Below are positions 6,610 to 13,009 of a stretch of DNA of 25,815 nt, piece by piece. Position 1 is the first letter of the stretch. Each line of letters begins with the position of its first letter. The DNA comes from JAUHWS01 sp964571805 (lineage in GTDB: Bacteria > Patescibacteriota > Gracilibacteria > UM-FILTER-43-11), in the NCBI GenBank assembly GCA_964571805.1, contig CAZNDI010000005.1, positions 1 to 25,815 of the forward strand, written 5' to 3'. The notes under the pieces are model-generated. The model had not been told where the DNA came from and ran no database searches. It saw only the letters and a program-made list of their open reading frames with translations. The position numbers and the translations under genes were made by a program.

Positions 6610-7254
6610 ATGAAAAAAAATCACTACATTGCCCTCCTCAGGGGCATAAACGTTGGCGGAAATAATATTATCAAAATGGTCGCTCTCAAGGCATGTTTTG
6701 AGGAAATAGGATTCACAGACGTTCGTACTTACATCCAAAGCGGAAATGTGATTTTTACCTCGACGGAAAAAAGCACTGAAAAACTGACTAAAAAAATCGA
6801 AAAACAGCTCTCCAAAACCTTCAATTACAAATCAGTGGTAGTCGTGATTTCCGAAAAACAGTTGAAAGAGGTGATTGAGCAGGCTCCAAAAGGCTTTGGG
6901 CAGAAAAAAGATGAATACCGATATGATGTGATTTTCATCAAACCCCCTCTTTCAGCCAGCGACGCTTTTAAACAAACCATCGAAGGCATAAAGCCCAAAG
7001 AAGGCATTGATGAAGGTTTTTCCGGAAAACACGCGCTTTATTTTTCCCGCCCGATAGCCAAAGCCACTCAAAGTCGCCTTTCTAAAATAGTTGCCCTGCC
7101 CATTTACCAAAGTATGACGATTAGGAATTGGAATACGACGACTAAGTTGTGTGGGATTATGGAGGAGGATGAAGTAGTAAAAAGTGTTTTAAAAGCGAGT
7201 AAAGAAGTTGGATTGAAAGGGAATCTGGATAAACTCGGAAAATTTAAAAAATAA
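6610..7254 (+). CDS. DUF1697 family protein
   Basis: A 214-residue protein with the hallmark N-terminus 'YIALLRGINVGGNNIIKM', then 'ACFEEIGFTDVRTYIQSGNV'. The central part holds 'VVVISEKQLKEVIEQAP' and 'YRYDVIFIKPPLSA', and the end has 'SMTIRNWNTTTKLCGIME' in place of the usual 'TxRNWxTxxKL'. Length and motifs match full-length DUF1697 proteins. The family is widespread and its biochemical role is unknown. The gene starts 20 bp after its upstream neighbour and ends 6 bp before the next, suggesting cotranscription. Confidence 0.92.
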   Translation: MKKNHYIALLRGINVGGNNIIKMVALKACFEEIGFTDVRTYIQSGNVIFTSTEKSTEKLTKKIEKQLSKTFNYKSVVVVISEKQLKEVIEQAPKGFGQKKDEYRYDVIFIKPPLSASDAFKQTIEGIKPKEGIDEGFSGKHALYFSRPIAKATQSRLSKIVALPIYQSMTIRNWNTTTKLCGIMEEDEVVKSVLKASKEVGLKGNLDKLGKFKK

Positions 7255-7260
7255 TAATTT

Positions 7261-7776
7261 ATGGAAGAGTCTCTTTCTGTTAAATTTCAGAATATTATTT
7301 TGGAGCTCAAATCCATTCACGATCGTGATCAAGCCATGCGTCTTAAGGCCGTAAAAAATCCGGATCTTTGGGATGATAAACTTGATCTTAAAAATACGGC
7401 TCGGCTCAAGGAAATCATTGATAAAATTGGCTGGCCCACTATTTCAAAAGTAGACGAAGAAGGTTCCAATCAAGCATGGCTCCTGGCTCAACATGCCGAC
7501 CATGATTTGGAATTTCAGAAAAAATGTTTAAAGCTGATGAAGGCCGAGCCTGAAACGGAAGTGAAGAAGCCGAATATTGCCTTTTTAGAAGATCGAATTG
7601 CTGTATCAGAAAAAAGACCTCAACTTTATGGAACTCAGTTTTTCCGTGGTGAAGGTGGAAAGTTAATCCCCCGACCTATTTTTGAAAGGGAGAAGATTGA
7701 TGAGAGGAGGAGGGAGAGAGGGATGGATTCGTTTGAGGAGTATGAGAGGTTGATGAATGAGACTTATAAAGCTTGA
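7261..7776 (+). CDS. DUF6624-type protein
   Basis: A 171-residue soluble protein. The diagnostic blocks are 'LKEIIDKIGWPTISKVDEEG', 'SNQAWLLAQHADHDLEFQKK' and 'IAFLEDRIAVSEKRPQLYGT' followed by QF. These match the DUF6624 family: a conserved GWP, an AQHADHD motif with clustered His/Asp, and RPQLYGTQ. The His/Asp cluster suggests a metal or catalytic site, but no activity is established. It starts 6 bp after the DUF1697 gene with no Shine-Dalgarno sequence between them. The last 40 residues are strongly charged and probably a helical tail. Confidence 0.85.
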   Translation: MEESLSVKFQNIILELKSIHDRDQAMRLKAVKNPDLWDDKLDLKNTARLKEIIDKIGWPTISKVDEEGSNQAWLLAQHADHDLEFQKKCLKLMKAEPETEVKKPNIAFLEDRIAVSEKRPQLYGTQFFRGEGGKLIPRPIFEREKIDERRRERGMDSFEEYERLMNETYKA

Positions 7777-7843
7777 AATTTTTTGCAGAATATGAAAGAA
7801 TTAATCCTTAATCAAATGTTAAGGATTCTTTATCAGAAAATTA

Positions 7844-8287
7844 ATGATTACCAAAAACATTTTAAAGAAGTTAATGGAAGAAAAATTAAAAGACGCTGAG
7901 ATACTTATAAATAAAAATCGTTATGGGACAGGTTTTTATATAGGAGGCTATGTAATCGAATTATTCCTTAAGCTGCAGATTTGTAAGGTGTTTAAATTCT
8001 GGAAAGGCTATCCTGAAGATGACAATGAGCTTAAATTCTATAAGAATAATTCCAGAATAAATACACATCCTTTTAATGCCATCAAAAAGGTCAAAGATTT
8101 AAAAATTCATAATTTAAATGATTTACTTTATTATTCAGGAATAGAGTATAAAATTAAATCGATTTTATTAAGTGAATGGAATTTAATTGAAAATTGGAGC
8201 CCTAACATACGTTACAAAATTATCGCTTTAAATAAAGATGAAGCTTTAAACAAAATTAAGGCAATAAAATTACTCATAAAAGCTTAA
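7844..8287 (+). CDS. HEPN-like helical protein
   Basis: A 147-residue, Lys/Ile-rich all-helical protein. Residues ~8-45 ('EKLKDAEILINKNRYGTGFY', 'IGGYVIELFLKLQICKVF') match the first HEPN helices, where the usual pattern is 'R..A..Y..GYAVEL.LK'. 'IHNLNDLLYYSG' corresponds to the 'H.L..LL..SGL' segment, and 'NWSPNIRY' to the 'W....RY' near the end. The classic Rx4-6H ribonuclease motif is not seen, so it may be a non-catalytic HEPN. No MNT nucleotidyltransferase partner is adjacent. Codon use is very AT-rich, like much of this region. Confidence 0.55.
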   Translation: MITKNILKKLMEEKLKDAEILINKNRYGTGFYIGGYVIELFLKLQICKVFKFWKGYPEDDNELKFYKNNSRINTHPFNAIKKVKDLKIHNLNDLLYYSGIEYKIKSILLSEWNLIENWSPNIRYKIIALNKDEALNKIKAIKLLIKA

Positions 8288-8302
8288 AATTAATTTCTAA
8301 GT

Positions 8303-8512
8303 ATGATTAAGAAGAATCGACACGTTGTACCTTTAGGAACCGGGTGGGCTGTAAAAAGAGCTGGACATAAAGGATTTGATCTAATTTCACAAACTAAGCA
8401 AGATGCCCTTGATTTTGCAAAACAGCTCGCTAAAAATTCTAAAGCCGAACTAATCGTCCATGGAAGAGATGGGAAAATCCAGAGAAAAGACAGTTTTATA
8501 GATAAAAAATAA
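8303..8512 (+). CDS. DUF2188 family protein
   Basis: A 69-residue protein with the complete DUF2188 pattern: 'RHVVPLGTGWAVKRAGHKGF', 'TKQDALDFAKQLAKNSKAEL', 'IVHGRDGKIQRKDSF'. These are small alpha/beta proteins of unknown function that often occur in genomic islands and near stress genes. It starts 15 bp after the HEPN-like gene, so the two are likely cotranscribed. Confidence 0.9.
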   Translation: MIKKNRHVVPLGTGWAVKRAGHKGFDLISQTKQDALDFAKQLAKNSKAELIVHGRDGKIQRKDSFIDKK

Positions 8513-8550
8513 AGTCAAAAAACATTGGAATCTTAAGAATTAAAGCAGAT

Positions 8551-8631
8551 TCCTAGATTAAGTCTCTCACCAGGGTGAGACTCACGTCCAATCAGTCTAC
8601 CGCAGGCAGGCTCAAAGCGGGAATGACATTT
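8551..8631. repeat. Palindromic intergenic repeat remnant
   Basis: The gap before the ArsR gene contains AGTCTCtCACC (8561-8571) facing GGTGAGACT (8574-8582), a bulged hairpin. It is followed by CCGC..GCGGGAATGACA (8601-8632). The text 'CAAAGCGGGAATGACA' and the hairpin before it look like an interspersed repeat unit rather than regulatory DNA. Its end (GGAATGACATTT) resembles, in reverse, the end of the repeat at 11342. Copy number cannot be judged from one window. Confidence 0.45.
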
Positions 8632-8672
8632 AGAGTTTGAAAATAAAGTTTCCCTTCTTTCATAACTTATCA

Positions 8673-8690
8673 TTCAACCATATGGTTGAA
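8673..8690. promoter_or_regulatory. Perfect 18-bp palindrome over the arsR-type start codon
   Basis: TTCAACCATATGGTTGAA is an exact inverted repeat centred on the CATATG that contains the ATG at 8682. A dimeric winged-helix regulator is expected to bind such a site, so it is a likely autoregulatory operator. A possible TTGAAA box at 8637-8642 with an 18-bp spacer to CATAAC (8661-8666) places the operator just downstream of a promoter, where binding would block transcription. Confidence 0.7.
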
Positions 8691-9005
8691 TATATCCCCT
8701 CTCTCGATCACATCTTCGGCTCCCTCGCTGACGCCACCCGCCGTGACATTCTTAAGCGTGTCGCTAAAGAAGAGATGACCATAGGCCAGATCGCCAAATA
8801 CTATAAGATGACCTTCGCCGCCATCTCCAAGCACCTCAAAATTTTAGAGAAAGCTAAACTCATCATCAAAAACAGACGGGGGAAAGAGCAGTTCGTCAAA
8901 CTCGCCCCCCAAACCCTAGACCAAGCCACCACCTATCTGGAAACCTACAAGCAGATCTGGGAAGACCGACTAGATTCACTCGAAGACTATTTGAAAAGTA
9001 TATAG
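8682..9005 (+). CDS. ArsR-family winged-helix transcriptional regulator
   Basis: From ATG 8682 the product has 107 residues and begins 'MVEYIPSLDHIFGSLADATR', the standard start of the ArsR subgroup usually paired with SRPBCC/AHSA1-domain proteins. The helix-turn-helix is 'MTIGQIAKYYKMTFAAISKH', followed by 'LKILEKAKLIIKNRRGKEQF' for the recognition helix and wing. No Cys metal-binding motif is present, so it is not a classical arsenic or metal sensor. An upstream in-frame start at 8637 is less likely because the family begins at MV. The expected SRPBCC partner is missing; the next gene is an exonuclease/phosphatase-fold protein. Confidence 0.88.
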   Translation: MVEYIPSLDHIFGSLADATRRDILKRVAKEEMTIGQIAKYYKMTFAAISKHLKILEKAKLIIKNRRGKEQFVKLAPQTLDQATTYLETYKQIWEDRLDSLEDYLKSI

Positions 9006-9104
9006 AGGCCTCCCCCGGCCCCTCCGAAGGAGGGGGCAAAATTTAGTTCACAAAATTTATTATCTCAATTTTCCCCTCCTTCGGAGGGTTAGGGAGGCCC
9101 CCTA
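9005..9104. repeat. Paired palindromic (REP-like) repeat
   Basis: Two GC-rich units, 9005-9040 and 9071-9102, are inverted relative to each other, so together they can fold into one long stem. Each also has a small hairpin of its own (CCCCTCC-GAA-GGAGGGG and CCCTCC reading the other way). The unit overlaps the stop of the ArsR gene and ends 9 bp before the next ATG. It looks like an interspersed REP-type element; it may also act as a terminator or attenuator between the two genes. Confidence 0.75.
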
Positions 9105-9110
9105 AAACCC

Positions 9111-9887
9111 ATGCACCTAAAAATCCTCACCTACAACATCCACAAAGGCTTCGACTGGAAGAATCGAAATTATTTTCTGAAAGAAATGAAAGCATTTATC
9201 GAATCCACCCAGGCCGATATCGTTTTCTTACAGGAAGTCGTGGGCAAAAATACCAAATGGGAAGGGAAGGGGAAGATCGATGATCAATTCGAATTTTTGG
9301 CCGACACCCTCTGGCCCCATTCGTCTTATGGCAAAAATGCAGCTTACGACCACGGCCACCACGGCAATGTCATCCTCAGTAAATTCCCCATCAAAAGCTC
9401 TGAAAACATCGACCTCTCCACCAACAAACGGGAAAAAAGAGGCCTCCTCTTGTGTAAAATCCTTTTACCCGAATCCGATGAGCATGATGAAAAACTCCTT
9501 TATGCCGCTTCATCTCATTTAAATCTCTTAAACGGCGGACGCATTTTACAATACCAAAAAATCAGAGACCACCTATCCACGAAAGAAATCAGTCCGACCG
9601 CCCCCCTCATCATTGCCGGGGATTTCAACGACTGGAACCGGAAATCCTCCAAAATCTTTGAAGGGGAATTGGGCATGACAGAGACTTATAAAGCCCTTCA
9701 CGGAAACTATGCCAAAACGTTCCCTGCCGCCCGCCCGCTTTTACCACTGGACCGGATTTACGTTAAAAACCTCACCCTCAAAACAGCCAGCGTTCCCAAA
9801 CCCAAACTGGTGGGCCGTTTATTTTCTCATCTTTCCGACCACCGGCCTCTGTTTTGTGAGATGGAAATCAATTGTCTGAAACTATGA
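9111..9887 (+). CDS. Endonuclease/exonuclease/phosphatase-family protein
   Basis: A 258-residue metal-dependent phosphodiesterase or nuclease of the DNase I-like fold. All fold motifs are present: 'ILTYNIHKG' (N9), 'VFLQEV' (E42), 'HGNVILSKFPI', 'ASSHLNLL' (H136), 'IIAGDFNDW' (D171, N173), 'LPLDRIYV' (D214) and 'SHLSDHRPLF' (D243, H244). It resembles the E. coli YbhP group more than exonuclease III or sphingomyelinases. No signal peptide is visible, so it is probably cytosolic. The substrate (nucleic acid, phospholipid or nucleotide) cannot be decided. It lies directly after the REP-like element. Confidence 0.92.
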   Translation: MHLKILTYNIHKGFDWKNRNYFLKEMKAFIESTQADIVFLQEVVGKNTKWEGKGKIDDQFEFLADTLWPHSSYGKNAAYDHGHHGNVILSKFPIKSSENIDLSTNKREKRGLLLCKILLPESDEHDEKLLYAASSHLNLLNGGRILQYQKIRDHLSTKEISPTAPLIIAGDFNDWNRKSSKIFEGELGMTETYKALHGNYAKTFPAARPLLPLDRIYVKNLTLKTASVPKPKLVGRLFSHLSDHRPLFCEMEINCLKL

Positions 9888-9942
9888 TTCATATGATTGT
9901 TTGATGAACTATGATTTTTCAATGCATTGATCCATGTGCATT

Positions 9943-9961
9943 GATAAGTTGGAAACTTATC
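9943..9961. other. Perfect 8-bp hairpin in intergenic DNA
   Basis: GATAAGTT-GGA-AACTTATC forms an 8-bp stem with a 3-nt loop. It is followed by GCAAGG rather than a T-run, so it is not a standard terminator. It sits 12 bp upstream of the putative DoxX promoter and could be an operator. The repeated TGCATTGAT at 9923-9931 and 9937-9945 lies beside it. Confidence 0.45.
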
Positions 9962-9972
9962 TGCAAGGCATG

Positions 9973-10001
9973 TTAAACTGTTTCTACTATTCATTTAATC
10001 T
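9973..10001 (+). promoter_or_regulatory. Start-proximal promoter of the DoxX-like gene
   Basis: TTAAAC (9973-9978), a 17-bp spacer and TAATCT (9996-10001), with 6 nt to the ATG at 10008. The geometry matches the other start-proximal promoters in this window and implies a leaderless or near-leaderless transcript. Confidence 0.4.
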
Positions 10002-10007
10002 TTCATC

Positions 10008-10379
10008 ATGACCGTTAAAACGACTAAAACGATTTATTGGATCCTCCTCATTTTATTTTCTGCCTTTTTTGCTTTTGACGCCATTGGAGGCTTAATGCAA
10101 GTCGAGGCCGGCAAACAAGCCATGCTTCAACTGGGTTACCCCTTCTACCTCATGACCATCACCGGTGTCACCAAAATTCTGGGCATCCTCGCACTCTTGC
10201 AAAACAAATTTCCCACCCTCAAAGAATGGGCCTTCGCCGGCTTCACCATCAATTTCATTGGCGCCTCAGCCTCATGGTATTTTGCCGATGGCCCCACTTT
10301 CAATGTTATCTTCCCGTGGATCATGCTGGCGGTACTCTTCGTTATTTATTTTTTATGGAAGAAAATAAAAACCATTTAA
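10008..10379 (+). CDS. DoxX-like membrane protein
   Basis: A 123-residue integral membrane protein with four predicted segments: ~10-30 ('IYWILLILFSAFFAFDAIGG'), ~45-65 ('FYLMTITGVTKILGILALLQ'), ~75-92 ('AFAGFTINFIGASASWYFAD') and ~97-117 ('VIFPWIMLAVLFVIYFLWKK'). The 'GVTKILGILALL' segment and the overall size match the DoxX-like (DoxX_2) family. The exact role of the family is unclear. It heads a short group with two VOC proteins, a combination common in bacteria carrying ArsR/SRPBCC clusters. Confidence 0.85.
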   Translation: MTVKTTKTIYWILLILFSAFFAFDAIGGLMQVEAGKQAMLQLGYPFYLMTITGVTKILGILALLQNKFPTLKEWAFAGFTINFIGASASWYFADGPTFNVIFPWIMLAVLFVIYFLWKKIKTI

Positions 10380-10418
10380 TTATTCATTCTTAATTTTTAA
10401 CTTTTAATTACAGTAAAT

Positions 10419-10841
10419 ATGATGATCAATCCTTACATAAACTTCAACGGAAACACCGAAGAAGCCTTCAATTTTTATAAATCTGTTTTTGGAGGAGAAT
10501 TTTCCAATTTTCAACGTTTCAAAGACACGCCGCAGGGCAGTGAAATGTCTGCGGAAGATGGCAAAAAAGTCATGCATGTGGCTTTGATGATTGGAAAAAA
10601 TGCCTTGATGGGGTCCGATTTTACCGAGTCCATGGGGGGTAAATTTGTAGCAGGAACAAATTTTAGTATTTCCCTCATGGCGGAAAGCAAAGAAGAGGCA
10701 GATCGTTTATTCAATGCTTTGTCTGCGGGAGGAATCGTTGAAATGCCTTTAGCTGACACCTTTTGGGGTGCTTACTTTGGCATGTGGAAAGACAAATTCG
10801 GCGTGGCTTGGATGATCAATTACGATTACCCAAAAAACTGA
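10419..10841 (+). CDS. PhnB-like VOC-family protein
   Basis: A 140-residue glyoxalase-fold protein: 'INPYINFNGNTEEAFNFYKS', 'VFGGEFSNFQRFKDTP', 'VMHVALMIGKNALMGSDFTE', 'GTNFSISLMAESKEEADRLF' and 'FWGAYFGMWKDKFGVAWMIN'. The layout matches the PhnB/YdcJ-like group. The usual VOC metal ligands cannot be confirmed from sequence alone. Its stop codon lies in the first unit of a 15-bp tandem repeat. It is the second of three VOC proteins in the window and only about a third identical by eye to the one at 1305. Confidence 0.9.
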   Translation: MMINPYINFNGNTEEAFNFYKSVFGGEFSNFQRFKDTPQGSEMSAEDGKKVMHVALMIGKNALMGSDFTESMGGKFVAGTNFSISLMAESKEEADRLFNALSAGGIVEMPLADTFWGAYFGMWKDKFGVAWMINYDYPKN

Positions 10842-10898
10842 AAGCGAAAAACCTGAAAGCGAGGTTCCTGAAAGCGAGGTTCCTGAAAGCGAGGTTCC
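10837..10898. repeat. 15-bp tandem repeat, four units
   Basis: Three exact copies of CCTGAAAGCGAGGTT (10852-10866, 10867-10881, 10882-10896) follow one degenerate copy (10837-10851). The array begins inside the last codons of one VOC gene. The frame of the next VOC gene is open right through it, reading Pro-Glu-Ser-Glu-Val per unit. In the frame of the upstream gene every unit carries a TGA stop. Confidence 0.9.
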
Positions 10899-10941
10899 AA
10901 AACCTCGCCCTGTGCTAAACTTATTACCTAATTCTAATCCT

Positions 10942-11337
10942 ATGAAAAACCGAGTCGTCCACTTCGAAGTCCACGCCGAAAATCCAGAACGGGCCATGAA
11001 ATTTTATAAAGAAATCTTCCAGTGGGAATTTAAAAAATGGGGAGAAATCGATTATTGGATGCTCATGACTGCAGAAGAAGATAGTCAAGAGCCAGGAATC
11101 AATGGAGGTTTAATGTTAAGAAAAACAGCTGCCCCCAAAGACGGTGATGCCGTCAATGCCTTCGTGTGCACGATCAATGTAGAATCGGTCGATGAAATGA
11201 TGAAAAAAATTGAGGCAGCAGGTGGAACCCTAGCTCTTCCCAAAATGGCAATACCAGGAATGGGATGGTTGGCTTACTACAAAGATACAGAAGGGAACAT
11301 CTTTGGGATTGTTGATGACGACAAAGAAGCTAAATAG
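10942..11337 (+). CDS. VOC-family (glyoxalase/bleomycin-resistance fold) protein
   Basis: From ATG 10942 the product has 131 residues: 'MKNRVVHFEVHAENPERAMK', 'FYKEIFQWEFKKWG', 'YWMLMTAEEDSQEPGINGGL', 'NAFVCTINVESVDEMMKKIE' and 'GMGWLAYYKDTEGNIFGIVD'. Likely VOC metal-site positions are the His of 'VHFEVHA' and the Glu of 'DTEGN', as in many members of this group. GTG at 10912 is an alternative start that adds ten residues. The frame stays open further up through the tandem repeat, so a longer form cannot be excluded, but ATG matches the family start. Confidence 0.9.
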   Translation: MKNRVVHFEVHAENPERAMKFYKEIFQWEFKKWGEIDYWMLMTAEEDSQEPGINGGLMLRKTAAPKDGDAVNAFVCTINVESVDEMMKKIEAAGGTLALPKMAIPGMGWLAYYKDTEGNIFGIVDDDKEAK

Positions 11338-11341
11338 ATCG

Positions 11342-11419
11342 TGTCATTTCGACCTTGTGGAGAAATCTTTTGCCCAACCTGAAAAGAATTACAGAATTAA
11401 GAAGAGATTTCTCCACGTT
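11342..11419. repeat. Interspersed inverted repeat with 'GTGGAGAAATCT' arms
   Basis: GTGGAGAAATCTTTT (11357-11371) faces AAGAGATTTCTCCAC (11402-11416), matching at 14 of 15 positions across a 30-bp spacer. It is preceded by GTGTCATTTCGACC. I know this text as a repeat scattered through many Bacteroidota genomes ('GTCATTTCGACC...GTGGAGAAATCT'). Here the right outer arm is degenerate. It separates the VOC gene from the MFS gene. Confidence 0.7.
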
Positions 11420-11431
11420 ATTCCACCAGTT

Positions 11432-11459
11432 TTGCAGAACATTCATTCCCGATTATAAT
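11432..11459 (+). promoter_or_regulatory. Putative promoter of the MFS gene
   Basis: TTGCAG at 11432-11437, a 16-bp spacer and TATAAT at 11454-11459. The expected start leaves a leader of about 60 nt before the ATG at 11527, unlike the start-proximal promoters elsewhere in the window. Confidence 0.4.
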
Positions 11460-11526
11460 CTTCAAGTGGCTTGAAATCCATGCCCGTGGCTTTTATTAGC
11501 ACACTCCCTTTAACCTCCATTTTCTC

Positions 11527-12958
11527 ATGTCAGAACAGAATGTCTACAAAAATAAATGGCTCGCCCTCATCATTTTATGTCTGGGTGACCTGATGATTGT
11601 GTTGGACACCACCATTGTTAATGTCGCGTTGCCATCGATTCAACAGGATTTGGGCTTCACCGCATCTTCTTTGGCCTGGGTGGTCAACGCCTACATGCTC
11701 ACGTTTGGAGGATTTTTGCTCTTGGGAGGCCGGCTGGGGGATTTGTACGGGGCCAGAAAATTGTTTTTGATCGGATTGGTCCTTTTTACCCTCGCCTCGT
11801 TGGCATGCGGATTTGCCGACTCTCAAACCTTTTTGATCATTGCCCGGGCCATTCAAGGTTTGGGGGGAGCAGTGGTGTCAGCCGTGGCCCTGTCGATTGT
11901 GATGAATATATTTGTGGAAGAAAAAGAGCGCGCCAAAGCCATGGGAGTGTTTGGTTTTGTGGGGGGCCGGTGGAGGAGCGATTGGGGTGTTATTGGGGGG
12001 TGTTTTGACCGGTAAATTGGACTGGCATTGGATCTTTTTGGTGAATATTCCCATCGGAATTTTGGTTTTTCTCCTTTGTATTTTTCTTCTGCCGAAAGAC
12101 TCAAGATCCACTGAAACGAGTAAATTGGATTTTGGGGGCGCTTTCACCATCACTGGGGCCTTGATGTTAGCCGTGTATGGGATTGTGAACGGCAATGAGG
12201 CGGGTTGGCTCTCTGGCCAAACGCTTGGCTTACTCGGCGGGGCGGCATTATTGTTGATCATTTTTTTGACCATCGAAAAGAAGATCAAATTCCCACTGAT
12301 GCCTTTGAGTCTGTTCAAACTGAGGAACGTGGCCACGGCCAATGTGGCAGGGGTGTTATGGTCCGCCGGAATGTTCGCCTGGTTCTTCATCTCCGCCCTT
12401 TATCTTCAGCAAGTGTTGGGCTACACGCCCATGCAAGTGGGGTTGGCATTCTTGCCTGCAAATGTGATCATGGCGATTTTATCGCTCGGGTTATCGGATA
12501 AAATTGTCCTCCATTTTGGCATCCGAAAAAATTTGACCGTGGGATTGAGTCTGGTGGCCCTGGGTCTCTTTTGGTTGGCTCGCGTACCCGTCGACGGTCA
12601 TTTTGTGGTGGATGTACTCCCGAGCATGCTGGTACTTGGTTTTGGCTGTGGCATCTCGTTCAACCCTATGTTTTTGGCGGCGATGAGTGATGTGAAACCG
12701 GAGGAGTCTGGATTGGCTTCCGGGGTGGTGAATACGGCGTTCATGATGGGGGGTGCCCTCGGGCTGGCTGTTTTGGCCAGTTTAGCGGCGTCTAGAACTT
12801 CGACTCTGTTGATGTCTGGCGTCGATCAAATTGCGGCTCTGAATGGAGGTTATCAAATTGCCTTCTTCGTCGGGGCGATCTTTGCGGGATCAGGAGCTTT
12901 GATTGCGGGAATTTTCTTACAATCGAAAAAGATGCCGGAGAATTTGGTGGGACATTGA
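11527..12958 (+). pseudogene. DHA2-type MFS drug exporter, split by one frameshift
   Basis: The product would be a 14-TM drug:proton antiporter of 476 residues in the inner membrane. The first part has the motifs 'LDTTIVNVALPSIQQDLGF' and 'GGRLGDLYGARKLFLIG' and ends 'RAKAMGVFGFVGG' before leaving frame and stopping at 12013-12015. The second part resumes at 'GAGGGAIGVLLGGVLTGKLD' and 'WHWIFLVNIPIG', the normal continuation, and runs to 12958. The break is at a run of six G (11961-11966) where five would keep the frame. The remainder is undamaged through the last TM segments, so this is either very recent inactivation, phase-variable slippage or a base-calling error. An ATG at 11912 in the second frame only yields a truncated protein. 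Confidence 0.88.
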
Positions 12959-13009
12959 GGTTGAGAAGTAATCATGATAATTTATTAGCAATCTAAATAT
13001 AAAAATGAA

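Noticed and set aside
10837..10898. CRISPR-like array
   Set aside because: The repeats are contiguous 15-bp units without spacers and no cas gene is present. I see no CRISPR array anywhere in the window.
10749..10997. Minus-strand frame with repeated SGTSL text
   Set aside because: It is the reverse reading of the 15-bp tandem repeat and overlaps two well-supported VOC genes.
11527..12015. Programmed frameshift producing two MFS proteins
   Set aside because: No slippery heptamer with a downstream structure is evident. A single G-tract indel in a conserved segment is simpler. Phase variation is kept as a finding, programmed frameshift is not.
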